A DNA stretch of 64,000 nucleotides from Brasenia schreberi (Eukaryota; Streptophyta; Magnoliopsida; Nymphaeales; Cabombaceae), in NCBI GenBank assembly GCA_036023115.1, contig JAYKKT010000090.1, positions 34,168,501 to 34,232,500 on the forward strand. Reading direction: 5' to 3'. The position numbers and the translations under genes were made by a program. Below, piece by piece: positions 36,962-51,570 of the stretch. Every line of letters begins with the position of its first letter. The first letter of the stretch is position 1. The notes under the pieces are model-generated. The model saw nothing but the letters and a program-made list of their open reading frames with translations. It did no database searches and was not told where the DNA came from.

Positions 36962-37633
36962 ATGAAGCGCAAAAGAGGTTCTAAAAGCAAGCATAAGAAG
37001 GCTTATGTTGCTAAAAATAAAGAGCCATTGTCTATTTCAGTAACAAATGAAGACGAGTCTGGTGCTGATGACATTGATGTGAACAGTGAAGCATTATCCA
37101 ATCTACAGAGTGAAGGTGGATCGCCATCTCATGGGGTTGGTGAGGTAAACAGTGGTGGGCACAATGACACCGAGGAGATTAAGGAGAAAGTGACAGAAAA
37201 ACCAGGACATGGCCGTGTAAGGGTGAAACTCAAGTCATCCAAAACCATTGATGTTACTTACACATCTTCAGGAGTTCAGAGCAGTCCAGCAGGCTCCATG
37301 CAGTGGGATGGTGAATCTAATGAGAAAATTGAAGGCAGAATGCCTGAATCCGAAATTTTGGCTGAGAAGGCCTCAAAAAAATTGGGTAGCATAAAGATAA
37401 AGTCTTCAAAAGGTTCAGGTACATTAAGTGGGTCGGTGCCTGATAAAAGCAAAGAGAAGATGAACGTTCCACCAGCTCATAGGGACCTCTCCCAAAAAGT
37501 CACAGGAAAAGATCATGTTTCAAATGCACCATCGATGGGGGATGGACAACAAATGACTGTGGAAGAAGCTAATCTGATGGAAAGATGTAGGGTTTCCCAA
37601 TATAATAAAAAGAAACTGGCTGCTGCCTTAGCG
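36962..37633 (+). CDS. Bromodomain gene exon 1 (basic, Ser/Lys-rich N-terminus)
   Basis: 224 codons from ATG 36962 (G at -3) to donor GCG|GTATCT. It contains two related basic motifs, [10 protein letters not shown] and [12 protein letters not shown], and ends in the first bromodomain helix. The frame is open 12 bases further upstream, but only with a TTG codon, so the ATG is preferred. Confidence 0.85.
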
Positions 37634-40600
37634 GTATCTTAAGTGAACCTCATAAAATTATGCCTCTTGTATCTAAATTTCAGGATGTCCTTGTTCTCTA
37701 TATTTGTTTTATATTAATATGCTTCTTCCATTAATAGGTGATTAAGAAAGTTATGAAGATGGAAGCAGCACAACCTTTCAATACTCCAGTGGATCCTGTT
37801 GAACTTGGAATTCCGGTACTTGTGTTCTTTGCATATGCAACTTCTTTCCCATCCCTTGATTGATGGGGTTATCCATATTGGTTGCCTTAGATTCAGATTC
37901 TAATCAAGGAACAGTAGGAATACCAGTGATAGATATCTTTTCCTTCTTTCTTTGTGGCTTTCCTTTTAAATATTTCTGATATTTTTTAGTGAAATGGAGC
38001 ATATACTAATATGCCACTGAATTGCAAACGTATTCACAGTTCTTAGGAACTTCTTTGCAGAGTAAATCGTGGGCAATTTCTAAAAAATGATTTTTCTCAA
38101 CAAAATCATGGAAAAGTCTTAGTAAATAATTACTTTATTACAACAAAAAGTAAAAGCAAATATGTTCTCATCAACTTTAATTATTATCTATTAGGTTGTG
38201 GAAACTGGAAAGATATTAGTCTTTTGACAAATAAAGATACTTCTAGGTGAAATGAAGATTTGCTGAGGTTATTTGGTAGTGTGAAAAGTTGTAAAGTATC
38301 ACATCATGTCAATATTGCATTAGTGCGATATCAATGCATGCTATGATATTTATAGTTCCATATCAAGAGATGTGTGGATTGTCTCTTACCCCTTGCCTAT
38401 GTAAGGCATGACAATGAATCCTTAATACAGTCCATGATGGAACCTCAAATTCTTGCTGCTCAATTAAAGATTTTGAGAAGTTTTGTCCTATATAACAACA
38501 GAAGTGGGAAAAAACCAAGATATTAAATTTCAGCAAGATTCTCGCCAACACACTTTATATACATCTAAGTTGTAGACGTGTAGCTGAATTAGATGTTACT
38601 TTCCTTTTTTGGGTGAGGAATTGATTTTCTCACCAATATTTGTGACTATGATAGCGAAGTAAATGGTTCCACAACCCAGTAAGATCAAATGCACATTTGT
38701 GATCCAAGACGTTAAAAATCATATTGCATCACATGATACAATATTATATAATAGAAGTATGTACAAAGCTGAAAATGTACATGTATCTGTGAGTACATGT
38801 GTGTAACAGATTTTTCCCACAGAGAAATGCATCAAAGAATATGTAAAGAAAAGTTTATGCATCACAGGTGGTTCCTTGCACATAGTGTATATCCACATAT
38901 CCCAAACCAAAACTAGGTCTTTCATGCTCTAGGTGGGGTTGGTTACGTGGGTTCTGAGTCACTATTATGATATTCTTGGGTCATTCATAGAATACATCGC
39001 CATTCTGATATTCTTCGGTCATCTAGAATACACACACATTTTGAGAATATACATGCACGAAGTGTCAGATCGAAGCTGCATATGCAGAAAAAGTTACATT
39101 ATAGATATACTTCTTGGAATTTGGCACGGTAGAGATGCAGAGAATGCATTTTAGCAGATAATACTACATATAATACGGAACATACATAAAAGAAGGAACA
39201 GAATGTACGTGGGTTCTGCTTGCTTTAATAAAGTACAACAACAACAACAACAACAACAACTAAGCCTTTTCCCATACTAGACGGGGTCGGCTACATGGAT
39301 TCTTTGTTTCCACAGATCCCTATCGTGTGCCATGTTAGCAGTTAACTCACAATAAGCTAGATCATTCTTTATTGTTTCTTTCCAACACTTTTGTGGTCGT
39401 CCTCTACCTCTTTTAATACTTTTCAAATTTAGTTTTTCTAACCTTCTTACAGGTTCCTCTTTTGATCTTCTTTCTATATGTCCAAACCATCTTAAACGAT
39501 ATTCTCTCATTTTATCCTCTATTGGTGCCACTCCTAATTTGTTTCTAATAACCTCATTATGTATACGGTCTTTTCTTGTATGACCACTCATCCATCTCAA
39601 CATCTTCATTTCTGTTAGAGACATCTTTTGTACATGTTGATGATTAACAGACCAACACTCAGAACCATAAAACATGGCAGGCCTAATTGCTGCTCTATAA
39701 TATTTACCCTTTAACTTTAATGATATCTTCTTATCACAAAGAATACCTGATGCTCCTCTCCATTTTAACCAACCAGCATTAATTCTATGCGTAACATCTC
39801 CATCAATTCTTCCATCACTCTGAAAAATTGACCCTAGGTATTTAAAACTTTCCTTTTGGGAGATGCAATGTGTGCCAATTTTAATTTCTATGTCCTCTGA
39901 GGTAACCATAAAACATGGCAGTCGGAGGCCTTTGCTTTCTAATGTTTCTCTCCATAGTTCCAATTTTCTATTAACTTTTTCCTTAGACCCCTCCACTAAT
40001 ACAATGTCATCTGCAAATAACATACACCAAGGTACTTCATCTTGAATATGTTTTGTTAACTCATCCATCACCATTATAAATAAGTATGGACTTAAAGTTA
40101 ATCCTTGATGTAACCCAATATTAACTTCAAAGAAGTTTGTCGTTCCTTCATGGGTCCTGACACATGTTTTTGCACCATCATTGATGTCTCTTATAAGGTT
40201 AATATATGTCAATGGGATACCTCTTTTTTCCAAAGTTCTCTAAAGAACCTCCCTCGGTACTCTATCATAAGCTTTTTCTAGATCAATAAATATTATGTGA
40301 AGGTCTTTCTTTTTTGCTCTAAAATATTCCATGAGACATCTCAAAAGGTGAATCACTTCAATAGTAGATCTGCCTGACATGAATCCAAATTGGTTCTCTG
40401 TTGTACTTGATACTTGTCTTAACCTACGTTCGATAATTCTTTCCCATAATTTCATAGTATGGCTCATTAACTTGATACCTCGATAATTCGCACAATTTTG
40501 AATGTCTCCCTTGTTCTTATATATGGGTATAAGTGTACTTGCTCTCCATTCCTCGGGCATCTTTTGGTTTTTCCATATTTCATTAAATAGTCTTGTGAGC

Positions 40601-43600
40601 CAAGTGATTCCTATTTCTCCTAGTATTTTCCAAACTTCTATAGGAATATTATCTGGTCCTACCAATTTACCACCCTTCATATGTTTAAGAGCCTCTTTGA
40701 CTTCATTCTTTTGAATACGTCGGTAGAAATTGTGGTTTATATACTTTTCTGATTTGGCTAACTCTCCTAAGCTAATACTAACATTTTTATTTTCATTAAA
40801 AAGATTATAAAAATAGTTTTTCCATCTATTTCTTATATCATCATTTGCCACTAGAATTTTTTTATCCTCGTCTTTTATGCATCTAATATAATTAAGATCT
40901 TTAGTTTTCTTATCTCTAGCCCTAGCTATCTTAAAAATATCTCTTTCACCCTCTTTTGAGTTGAGTTTTTTATATAAGTCCTCCCAAATTTTAGCTTTTG
41001 CTTCACTCACGGCCTTTTTCGCTTCCTTCTTTGCTTTCTTATAAGCCTCTAAAGTTTCACTAGTTTTCTTCGCATAATGTAATTTGTAACATGCCCTCTT
41101 TGACTTGATTTTGTTTTGCACTACTTCACTCCACCACCAAGCTTCTTTTTGTGCCGGTACACCTCCCTTAGATACCCCTAACACATCTTTCGCCACTTTC
41201 CTAATATGTATAGCCATATTGTTCCACATATCACAGGGTGTACCAACATAATTCCAAACATCTCCTTGAAGGACTTTCTGTTTAAATATATCTTCTTTCT
41301 CGCTTTTGAGGTTCCACCATTTAGTCCGAATAGCTCGATGCACTCTTTTCTTCTTTGTCTATTTTTTTATTTGTAAATCCATAACTAAAAGTCGATGTTG
41401 GGTGGTTAAGCTTTCTCCTGGAATTACCTTACAATCTTTACAACACGCTCTATCTTTTTTTATACAAATAAAGTAATCAATTTGTGTTTGTGATAAGCCA
41501 CTCTTATAAGTAATTAAATGTTCATCTCGTTTTTTGAAGATTGTATTGACTATAAGGAGATCAAATGCCATAGCAAAATTTAAAATATCCCTACCTTCCT
41601 CATTTATATCCCCAAAACCAAAGTTTCCATGAATTCCTTGATATCCTAATGCCTCTTTACCGACATGTCCATTTAAGTCTCCTCCTAAACAAATCATCTC
41701 CCTTTGTGGAATCTTTTGAAACACCTTATCTAACTCTTTCTAAAAAGTTGTCTTTATACTATCTTCTAGTCCTACTTGGGGTGCGTAAGCACAAACTATA
41801 TTCAAAACCTCTGCTCCTAACACTAATTTCAACGTCATGTTTCGGTCACCATATCGTTGTATGTCTACTACACTATCCTTTAAATCTTTATTTATGATAA
41901 TATCAACTCCGTTTCAAGCCTTTTCTTTACATGAGTACCATAATTTAAAACCTATATCCTCTATCTCCTTTGCTTTTTCTCCAACCCATTTTGTCTCTTG
42001 TAAACATAGAATATGAATCTTTCTCCGAATCATAGTATCTACCACCTCCATTAGCTTACTGGATAATGTTTCGATATTCTAAGAACCAATACGAATCTTA
42101 TTATCTAGGACTAGCTTCCTTACCCCCCGCATCCGTCCATAATCAAAATGCGGAGACCCTCTCTGAATTTTTTTTTACTACATTCGGGCGGCAATGTAGC
42201 GGGACTAACTTCTTTACCCACACCCGTCCATGATGTGGGAACCCTCTCTGTAATTGATTCACTACATTCGGGCGAAAATGTAGTTTCCCTTTCTTACTTA
42301 TTATTGCATTTGGGTTCTGCAGCATGTCGCTAAGCAGGGACGCCCCAAAGCAATGCTCATAATTTTTGTAATCCATGTTATAAAAATCCGACGAAGTTTT
42401 AAGCTGGCTGTTGGAAGCCTAACACAACTCTCTTCCTTTATCCGGGCTTGGGACCGGCAATGCAAGGGTGATCCCTTACATGGGCGGAGTTGCTTTAATA
42501 AATTACAAATCAAAAGAAATTACCAACAGAAAACTTTTTTGGTAGGTAAGAAGAAGTCTTTACTAAGCTTTTACCATGCATTAGATGTTAGCATGGCACA
42601 TGATCGAGCTCTATGGAAACAAAGAATCCATGTAGCTGACCCCATCTATTATGCGAAAAGGCTTAATTGTTGTTGTTGTTGTTTACCATGACCTGATATT
42701 AATAAAGCAAGTCCTTCAACATCTTCTGCTTGCTTAGCATACTTATGAAGCTGTCACTAGATCTAAATGATACATAGGACAGTGGGTAATTCATCTCAAA
42801 GTAAAGCTGTTTCTTTGTTCAATGATTACCTAGGCCTTTGATCCTTTCTCGATGGGTGATTTTTCCATGTATGGTTGTTAAATTTGTTATAGCAGAACTG
42901 CACACTCATGTTCCATGATGTCAGGAAACAGGAAAAGTTTTTCCCACCTACACCATTGAAGTCTCAATATTTAACTTGGTGATGTTTTTTGAATGACAAC
43001 AAAGTTATAGTCACCTCTAATTCAATTGTTTTGCCATTAATCCACTTCAAAACATGACTGTCAACCCGGCTCATAGAGGTTAGCATAGTGGGTAAGTCCT
43101 TAGCTGCTCGTCAGCAGTAAAGGGTTCAATTCTCGTGGACTCTATCTCCCTTGTGCAAGCTGATGCCTAGTGTGGGCCTTGAGGTGAGGTTGCCTTGTGG
43201 TCTTCTGCTGCTTGGGGTGCCTCTGAGTCTCACCACCAGAGTGTATTTCCTAATTCGTAGAGTTACAAATGAGAAAAAGAAAGAGATGATTATGTAGCGA
43301 GAGGCCATTAACGTGCAACCTTGTATGGCCATCATATTCTTTGTAGTTTATACATAATACATGTATCTCTGATTAGGTTACATAGGTAGTTTTACATGTT
43401 TCTCTAGGACATTCCACACCCGCTTCTACCTTCAAGTCTTTGGAATAGTGTTTTTAAATGACAGAGATTAACTAGTTGCCTCTTGTGTGATTGGATTTGC
43501 CACTAGTGTATTTCTACATGATTATGGTCCCAAACTGTGTAAGTGAACTTGATATGCAGTGAGGTGTTCAAAAAATAATTGGGCAAATAGAGCTGGAAAT

Positions 43601-46600
43601 TGCTTGTATAAAGAACCTAATGCTGTATAAGTTTGCAAATTGATACCCCCCTCTCTAATCCTTTTCGTTAATGGCTTTAGGATTACTTTGACATCATTGA
43701 GACTCCAATGGACTTTGGCACTATATGCAATGATCTTGAATCTGGCAAGAACTATATGAACTCAGAGGATGTCTACAAGGATGTACAATATATTTGGTCG
43801 AATTGCTATAGGTACAACAATAAGGGTGACTACATATTAGATCTTATGAAGCGAGTGAAAAAGAATTTTACAAAGTATTGGTCTGCAGCAGGCTTGTACT
43901 GTGGGGGGTCAAAGAAAAGAAATGGTGAGTGTCCTCTACTTCTATTGATCTTCCTCTGTCTTTGCCTTTTAAATCAATGGCCTGTGGTTTTTATGGTGTG
44001 TCTGCCAGGCTAACAGTTTGTTAGTTTTTTTATTTTGGATCTCCTAATTGTTGTCTCTTATTGGAATCTCTTGCTGCTTGTGCTTATCATAGCTGTCCAT
44101 TCTTTTCTTCTTAGATTGCTCTTTGGTTTATGAAAAGTCTTGATTTGATATGTTGTTGAGGTTTTTGTTTGCTTTTAACTGTGTATGTGCTGCCGTGTGA
44201 ACCTTTTAGAACTAGCAGTTGCCTGCCTATTTCAGTGCCATTCTTCACTGAGTCCATGAGGTGCAGGGTTCCATCATATTACCCTTTACTCTGACATGGT
44301 GAAGAAAAGAGAAACACATAGCCTTCTTATGGTGAAGCATATTCTCTAAATGCAGAGAAATATAGTTTAATGATTTAATCAGTAAATGCCATGCCTTCAA
44401 TTCATGGGCGACTTTCCACTTGGTGTAACGATGAGGCCGATGTGTGTAGTCTGGGGACCTGCAAGTAGGAGATGTGATCTACATGGTCAGAACATGGAGT
44501 GTTGATGATTGCTCGTGAGACTTTGATGTGCATGCTATGACTCCTGGCAGTTCATAATATAGTCTGGTGATTATTCGTTTGTAACAAATTTTTACAAAAA
44601 TAAACATACTTTTGTTGGTATAGTTTTGTTTGTCCTTTTTCTTTCAAGTGTTCCCTAGGAAATATCTGTACCTCTCTAGGTCCTCTTGTACAAAATTTTG
44701 TGGCATATACTTCTTAATTTCATTTTACATGTAAATCAAGCTTCTTTAGTGATGCTATTATCTGCATGTAGCCAAACAATTACTATCCACCTTTGCATAA
44801 ATAAAGAGTGATATTTTAAAGCCCTTATTGAAACTATCAGCATTAGCACATTATAAAAGCGTTGGACACCAAGTGGTACGGTATGTTTTACTATGTAAAT
44901 TTGTCAGCTTACATAAACCTGTTCCTTTTAGTTATACTGAAATCTTAGTGCTCCACCTGTACTTTTTCTTGGTTCTCATAAGAAAAACAATACGAAGCTT
45001 TCAACCATGCGAAAGAGAGAGAGTTACTAGATCTACCCCAAAAAAGAGTGCAAGATACAAGTAACCTTCGGGATATTGATTTTGGGGAAAAGCTTTTCCT
45101 CGTAGTTAAGGACATCCTTCTAGTTGTAGCACTTCCCTCTTAACTTGCCTGGAACCTCTCCATATTGAAGTTTGATATAGAAGTTACGTTATTCACCACA
45201 GCCTACAGTGATTTCAATAATCTTCCAATGTATGGCTTCATTTGTTGGAAACTGAACATTATTTCAGTAGCAAGTTGTGTCTGTTTATTAAAGTCATTCA
45301 TGTTTGAGTCCACTTTGTATCTAAAGTAGGATTAGGAGTTTGGGTCCCAATGGATCAGTTTTGATCCATTGGGAATCGGGTCCTTAAGTAGGGGTATTAG
45401 TGTCTTCAAGTTAGATTAGTGTTAGTATAAAATCAGGGTTTGTAATTAGGGCTGTAATTAAGTTGTTGAATAAGAAAATAGAGGCAGGCAGCAGCCATGT
45501 ATGGGCCGACCTGCACCCCATATGGGTCCTTCATATTTTCTATATGAGATTTGATCATTGTTTTTCTATAATCATTCTTGTTTCATCATGGTATCAGAGA
45601 GAGATTGTGCATTTATTGGACTCGATAGAGCAGAGAATATCGTGTAAATCGATCCTCATTGGTGGCTGCAGAGAAAGAAGAAAAGAAAAAGGGAAAGAGA
45701 GGTATTTAATAAACTTTGTGGCTGTGTTTAATATAAAAGTGAACAGATCCTTTTGTGGCAGAAACAATAACTTGGAAAAAAGGAGATCTCGTGGACATTC
45801 AAGTCATTAGCAGACCCAATCGTGATAACAGTGAAGCAGATTTGTTTTCTGGCACTCATACAGTCTTTTTTTTTATACACTTATTCATTGTTCATCATAC
45901 TTGATCGTATAATGAAACAGTAATATTGTGAAGCAAATCGAGTATAGTCACTACTCTATCTGTTCAAGATTTTGGCTGATTAAATTGTGAAGTTGTGAAG
46001 CAAATTGCATACAGTCACTACTCAATCTGAAATTTCTTTTTGGTTTGCGTGAATCCTCATTTGGGAGTAAAGGCATATTGGTTGATTTGATTAAATTCAT
46101 CATTCATCGCGAGTTGTGATTCGCTTGAATCCTCATTTGGAAGTAAAGGCATATCGGCTAATTTGATTAAATTCGAGATTCATCAAAAGATCAGATTCTT
46201 GGGTCATTATATCCCAAAACTATATTTGATAGAGTTCAGTTGTTCTACTTATAATGGAAAGATCAAAGTTAGGAGATGGAAATGAACAACTTTCTCTAGA
46301 CAAAGGAGAGCGGTTTCAAATCACAAACTTAAAGTTAGACTAAAAGAACTATCTTCAGTGGGCCCGATCAATAGAATTGGCCATAATGGCAAGGGGGTGA
46401 TGGGATTACTTAACAGGTGACATACCCTAACCCCCTGTTACTGATTCACTTTACTCACGATGGCGTAAAGAGAATGCACTAGTTAGTGCATGGCTTATTC
46501 AATCAATGACTCCATCAATTGGCAACACGTTTATGTTATTAGAAACTGCTAAGGATATTTGGCTTGTAGTTCAGGATGTTTATGTTCAGAGGAAGAATAT

Positions 46601-49600
46601 TGCTAAGAAATATGATCTCATTGAAAAGATTAGGAAGTGCAGGCAGGGAGGCATATCAGTAAGTGAATATTATGCCGAACTTAGAGGTTTATGGAAAGAG
46701 CGGCAATTCTATTCAAAGACTAAATGCAAAAGTTGTCTACAAGAACGCAATGAAGAGTTTGAAGAATGAAAAGTATTTGACCTTCTATGGAGTATTTCTT
46801 TAGAGTATGGGGCAGTAAAGAATAATATTCTTAGCAGAGAAGAACTTTCCTCATTAAGTACAATTTACTCTCTTTTACTTCAGGAAGAAGACAGGACACA
46901 GGTAGAGAGAGAGACCAAGACCAGTTCCGAGAATACTGCTTTCGTGGGAAGAAATAATTCTACTCCTCAATTTTTTCGTGAGAGAGGAGGTTATGGATGT
47001 GGCAGGGGTAGACCTTTGCTTACCCCTGAAGAAAAGAACAAATTAACTTGCTCTCATTGTGGAAAGTCTAGACATACTAAAGATACATGCTGGAAATTAG
47101 TGGGCAGACCTACCTATTTTCAGAATAGAACCAATAAGGCCTACTTCAGTGGTGATCAGAGTAGTGCTGTGGAAACATGGAGGGCCCAACCGGGTGATAA
47201 CCAAAATAATGATAACAGTGCTACATCTTTGGCAGATATGAAAAAGGAAATTGAGTTACTCAAATTTCGTTTGCTCGATACACATCTTCCATCCACATCG
47301 TCTCACAATGATTTTCAAGCAACAGTGGCTTATCCATTCTCGTTTATGGTTGAGGGTAATTGTAATTTTTCCCATTTTTGAATTTGGGTCATTGATTCTG
47401 GTGCAACTGATCACATGGTCAGTAGAAGAGAGTACTTTGATAAGTATGAATTGACTCATGAACAAATTAATATTAGACTGGCAGATGGCTCACATACTCA
47501 TATAGTGTGAAAAGGAAGTATTATTACTCCTTTTGGTATACTACAGAATGTTCTTCATATTCCTCATATTTCAGTTAATTTGTTGTCAGTCTTTGCCATG
47601 ACTAAAGATCTAAAATGTCGTATAATTTTTGAATCTACTGGATGTCTCTTTCAGGAACTGAGGATGGGGAGGATCTTTGGTCGGGGTAGTGTGAGAAGAG
47701 GTCTCTACTTATGCGAGGAATATAAGGGAGTGGCTATGCAATCATCAGTCATCATAGAGAACCAGAAAAAAGATTTATCTCGGTGGCACTAGAGACTAGG
47801 ACATTTACCTCTATCTAAGATTAGAATGTTATTACCAGAGTTTAGCTGTTGTAATTATTTTAATTTGAGTTGTGAAACCTGTGAGAAAGCAAAACATCAC
47901 CATATTTCTTTTCCTTTGAGTGAAGAGAGATCTTCAACTCCTTTTGAGATTATTCATTCTGACATTTGGGGAGCTTGTTCTATAATTTCATTGCATGGGT
48001 ATAAGTATTTTATATCATTTATTGATGATTGCAATAGATTCACCATGATATATCTTATGAAGACTAAGGATGAGGTGAAAAATATTCTTCCCATATATTA
48101 TCAATTTGTGCAAACTCAATTTCAACATAAGATCAAATTTTTCATAGTGATAATGGTGGCGAATTTATGTCACAATCACTTCACTCATATTTTCTAGATC
48201 ATGGGACCAGACTTCGTGTGCTTATTCTCCTCAGCAAAATGGGGTCTCTGAAAAGAAGAACCAACACATTTTAGAGGTAGCTAGAACATTGTTAATTGGA
48301 TGTAATGTCCCTATGTATTATTGGGGAGAAGCAGTTTTGACAGCAGTTTTTCTTATAAACCGTATGACTAGCAGAGTTCTCAATGGTGATACTCCTTTCT
48401 ACCTATTATTTCCTTCTCAGAAACAATTTCATCTACTTCCCAAAGTATTTGGATGTACTTGCTTTATTCATATTCATCAGGACTTAAGGGATAAACTTGA
48501 CACAAGATCGATCAAATGTATTTTCTTAGGATACTCTTCTTCTCAGAAGGAGTAGATGTGTTATGATCCTCTCAGGAAAAAAGTTTATGTTACAATGGAT
48601 GTCACCTTTCATAAAGATTCACCATTCTATAATGTGTAGGAAGTTCTTCCATCAGACATCCAGTCTCATATGGTGATATCGCTTCCGCTAGTTGAGATCC
48701 AATCAATGGATGATAGGGAAGAGGAGGAAAAAGTATTACTTCCGGAGAAGAAATGACTGGTATATACCAGAGGTGAAAGAGAGATTCTTTTTCCACAATA
48801 GCCCACTACCCAAAATCAAAATCCTCTTCCTGAATTAGATTTGCCCCCATCACAGGTAAGATCTTCAAAGTCAGACAGTGAATTGAGCGATTTACCCATT
48901 GCACTTCGGAAGGGAAAACGTGAAGTTGCAAAATATTCAATAGAAAATATGGTGTTATATACTAATTACCCCAGAGAATATCAGGTGTTTATAACGAATG
49001 TAGATAATACCTATATTCCACGAACATTTGAAGAGGCACAACTACACCCAGGATGGAAGGCGGCTATGGAAGAAGAGATTGCAACACTTCAACAAAATAA
49101 GACATGGGAACTAGTAGACCTACCTTTAGAGAGAAAGACAGTAGGATGTAAATGGGTTTTCTCAGTAAAATATAAAGCTGATGGCAACATAGAAAGATAC
49201 AAAGCAAGGTTAGTAGCAAAAGGTTACAGTCAATCATATGGTATAGATTATACAGAAATATTTGCTCCAGTAGCGAAGATGAATACTATCAGAATTATTT
49301 TAAGCGTGGTAATTAATAAAAAATGAGAATTATGACAGTTGGATGTAAAGAACGCATTTCTTTAGGGAGACCTTGTAGAAGATATTTATATGGATGTACC
49401 ACCTGGATACAATCACAACAAACAGGGAAATAAGGTATGTAAGCTGAAAAAATCAATCTATGGTTTAAAACAATCCCCACGGGTCTGGTTTGAAAACTTT
49501 AGTGATGGTGTTATAAGCATTTGTGTTTCAAGTAGTGTGTCAATGATCATACACTATTTATCAAGCATTGTTAGAAAACTATTATGTTATTAGTTTATGT

Positions 49601-51492
49601 TGATGATATAATCATTACTGGTGATGATAAAGAAGGTATAATTGATCTTAAGAAAAGATTGAGCAACTTATTTGACTTAAAGGATTTGGGAAGATTATAT
49701 TATTTTTTGGGTATAGAGGTGATACACAAAAATGATCATTTATTTCTAAGTCAAAGAAAATACATTATGGATTTACTGAAAGAAACAAAATGTTCTACTC
49801 CCATGAAAGTTGAAAAGGAGATCTCACATGATTTGTCAGAACCTTATGAAGATATTGGAAGATATCAGAAACTAGTGGGAAAGTTGATTTATGTCACTAT
49901 TATGAGACCTGATATCAGTTTTGCAGTTGGATATGTCAGTAGATGGATTCATGTCCCTTCAAAACATCATATGAGTACAGTGTTTCATATTATTAGATAC
50001 TTGAAATCTACAATTACTTATGGCTTACTATATGCTCCACATAGTACTCTTGATATAAAGATTTATTCAGATGCTGATTGGGAAGGTTAAAAAACGGAAA
50101 GAAAGTCAACTTCTGAATATGTAATATGTTTGGGAGGTAACATCGTATCCCGGAAGAGTAAAAAACAAACAGTTGTAGCCAGATCAAGTGCTGAAGCAGA
50201 GTATAGGGCAATTGCATCAGGAATGTGCGAAGGTTTATGGATTATTTCACTCCTCATTGAGATCAGGTTGAGAGTAAACACTCCAATTGACTTCTTTACT
50301 GACAGCAAAATGGCTCTACAAATTGCAATGAATCCAGTTTTTCATGAAAGGACCAAGCATATTGAAGTAAACTGCCACTCTATCTGAGAAAAAATTTTCC
50401 AAGGATTATTCACTCTTACTCATGTGACTTTTGGAAACCAATTAGCAGATATTCTTACAAAAGCAGTTCCTGTTAATGGATTCAAAGAGCACTTATCAAG
50501 CTGGGTATTTCAAGTCTTCTAGACCCAACTTGAGGGGGCGTGTTGGAAACTGAACATTAGTTCATTAGCAAGTTGTGTATGTTTATTAAAGTTGTTCATG
50601 TTTGAGTCCACTTTGTATCTAAAGTAGGATTAGGAGTTTGGGTCCCAATGGATCAGTTTTGATCCATTGGGAATCGGGTCCTTAAGTAGGGGTATTAGTG
50701 TCTTTCAAGTTAGATTAGTGTTAGTATAAAATCAGGGTTTGTAATTAGGGCTGTAATTAAGTTGTTGAATAAGAAAATAGAGGCAGGCGGCAGCCATGTA
50801 TGGGCCGACCTGCACCCCATATGGGTCCTTCATATTTTCTATATGAGATTTGATCATTGTTTTTCTGTAATCATTCTTGTTTCATCATCATTTTCTTCTT
50901 TCACTGTACTTGGATTTTATGTTTATTGTCTCACAGTATAATTAAGATTTCATTTTCGAGCATTTCAAAGAGAAAAGTTTATATTGATGAGTGTGACCTT
51001 CATATGGCATTAAGATGTGTAGGATGTACTCTTACATAGTGCCGTGTAATTTGAGGATTCTTTAGTTCTGCAATCCAAAGAAATAGAAGTTGTCAGCACT
51101 TGCAATGAAATAAGGTCCTTTATAGGCCTTCTTTTGATTAGCATATATATACTCTCCACCAAGCCCAACATCCTATCTGGCTTCAGTTGTTCATTTGTGA
51201 CAACAAAATATCATAATCTGTCGCAAGGTTTAGAGCCTGACCTAAACTGTCTGTTTCTTGTCCAACATATTTTCCTAGGAAACAAGGTTCTATGCTGGTG
51301 CTGTGCCAGACATCTTACAAGGAGCAATGGAGTGTAATAAGATAAAATCTATATTTTACAAGAGGATCACCTCTTAAAGGGCAAGGTGAGGATCAATCCA
51401 AAAACAAAAGGTTGACAGCACATATACGTGGTCAGGGTTCCGGCCTTCCCCTTACTGTCCTGTATTTGTTAGCCATGTTGGGCAGCAATTAT

Positions 51493-51570
<78 letters not shown>

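Larger units (their letters stand above)
45243..50887 (+). mobile_element. Ty1/copia LTR retrotransposon, structurally complete, coding-dead, in bromodomain gene intron 3
   Basis: 5,645 bases flanked by the perfect 5-bp duplication TCATT (45238-45242 and 50888-50892). It has two LTRs (346 and 347 bp), a primer-binding site TGGTATCAGAGAG directly after the 5' LTR (initiator Met-tRNA type) and a polypurine tract before the 3' LTR. Integrase precedes RT, which defines copia. It lies in sense with the host gene. Confidence 0.97.

Noticed and set aside
38930..38965. Short RTE-like stretch (GGTGGGGTTGGTTACGTGG)
   Set aside because: Too short to separate from chance similarity to the RTE 3' end; not annotated.
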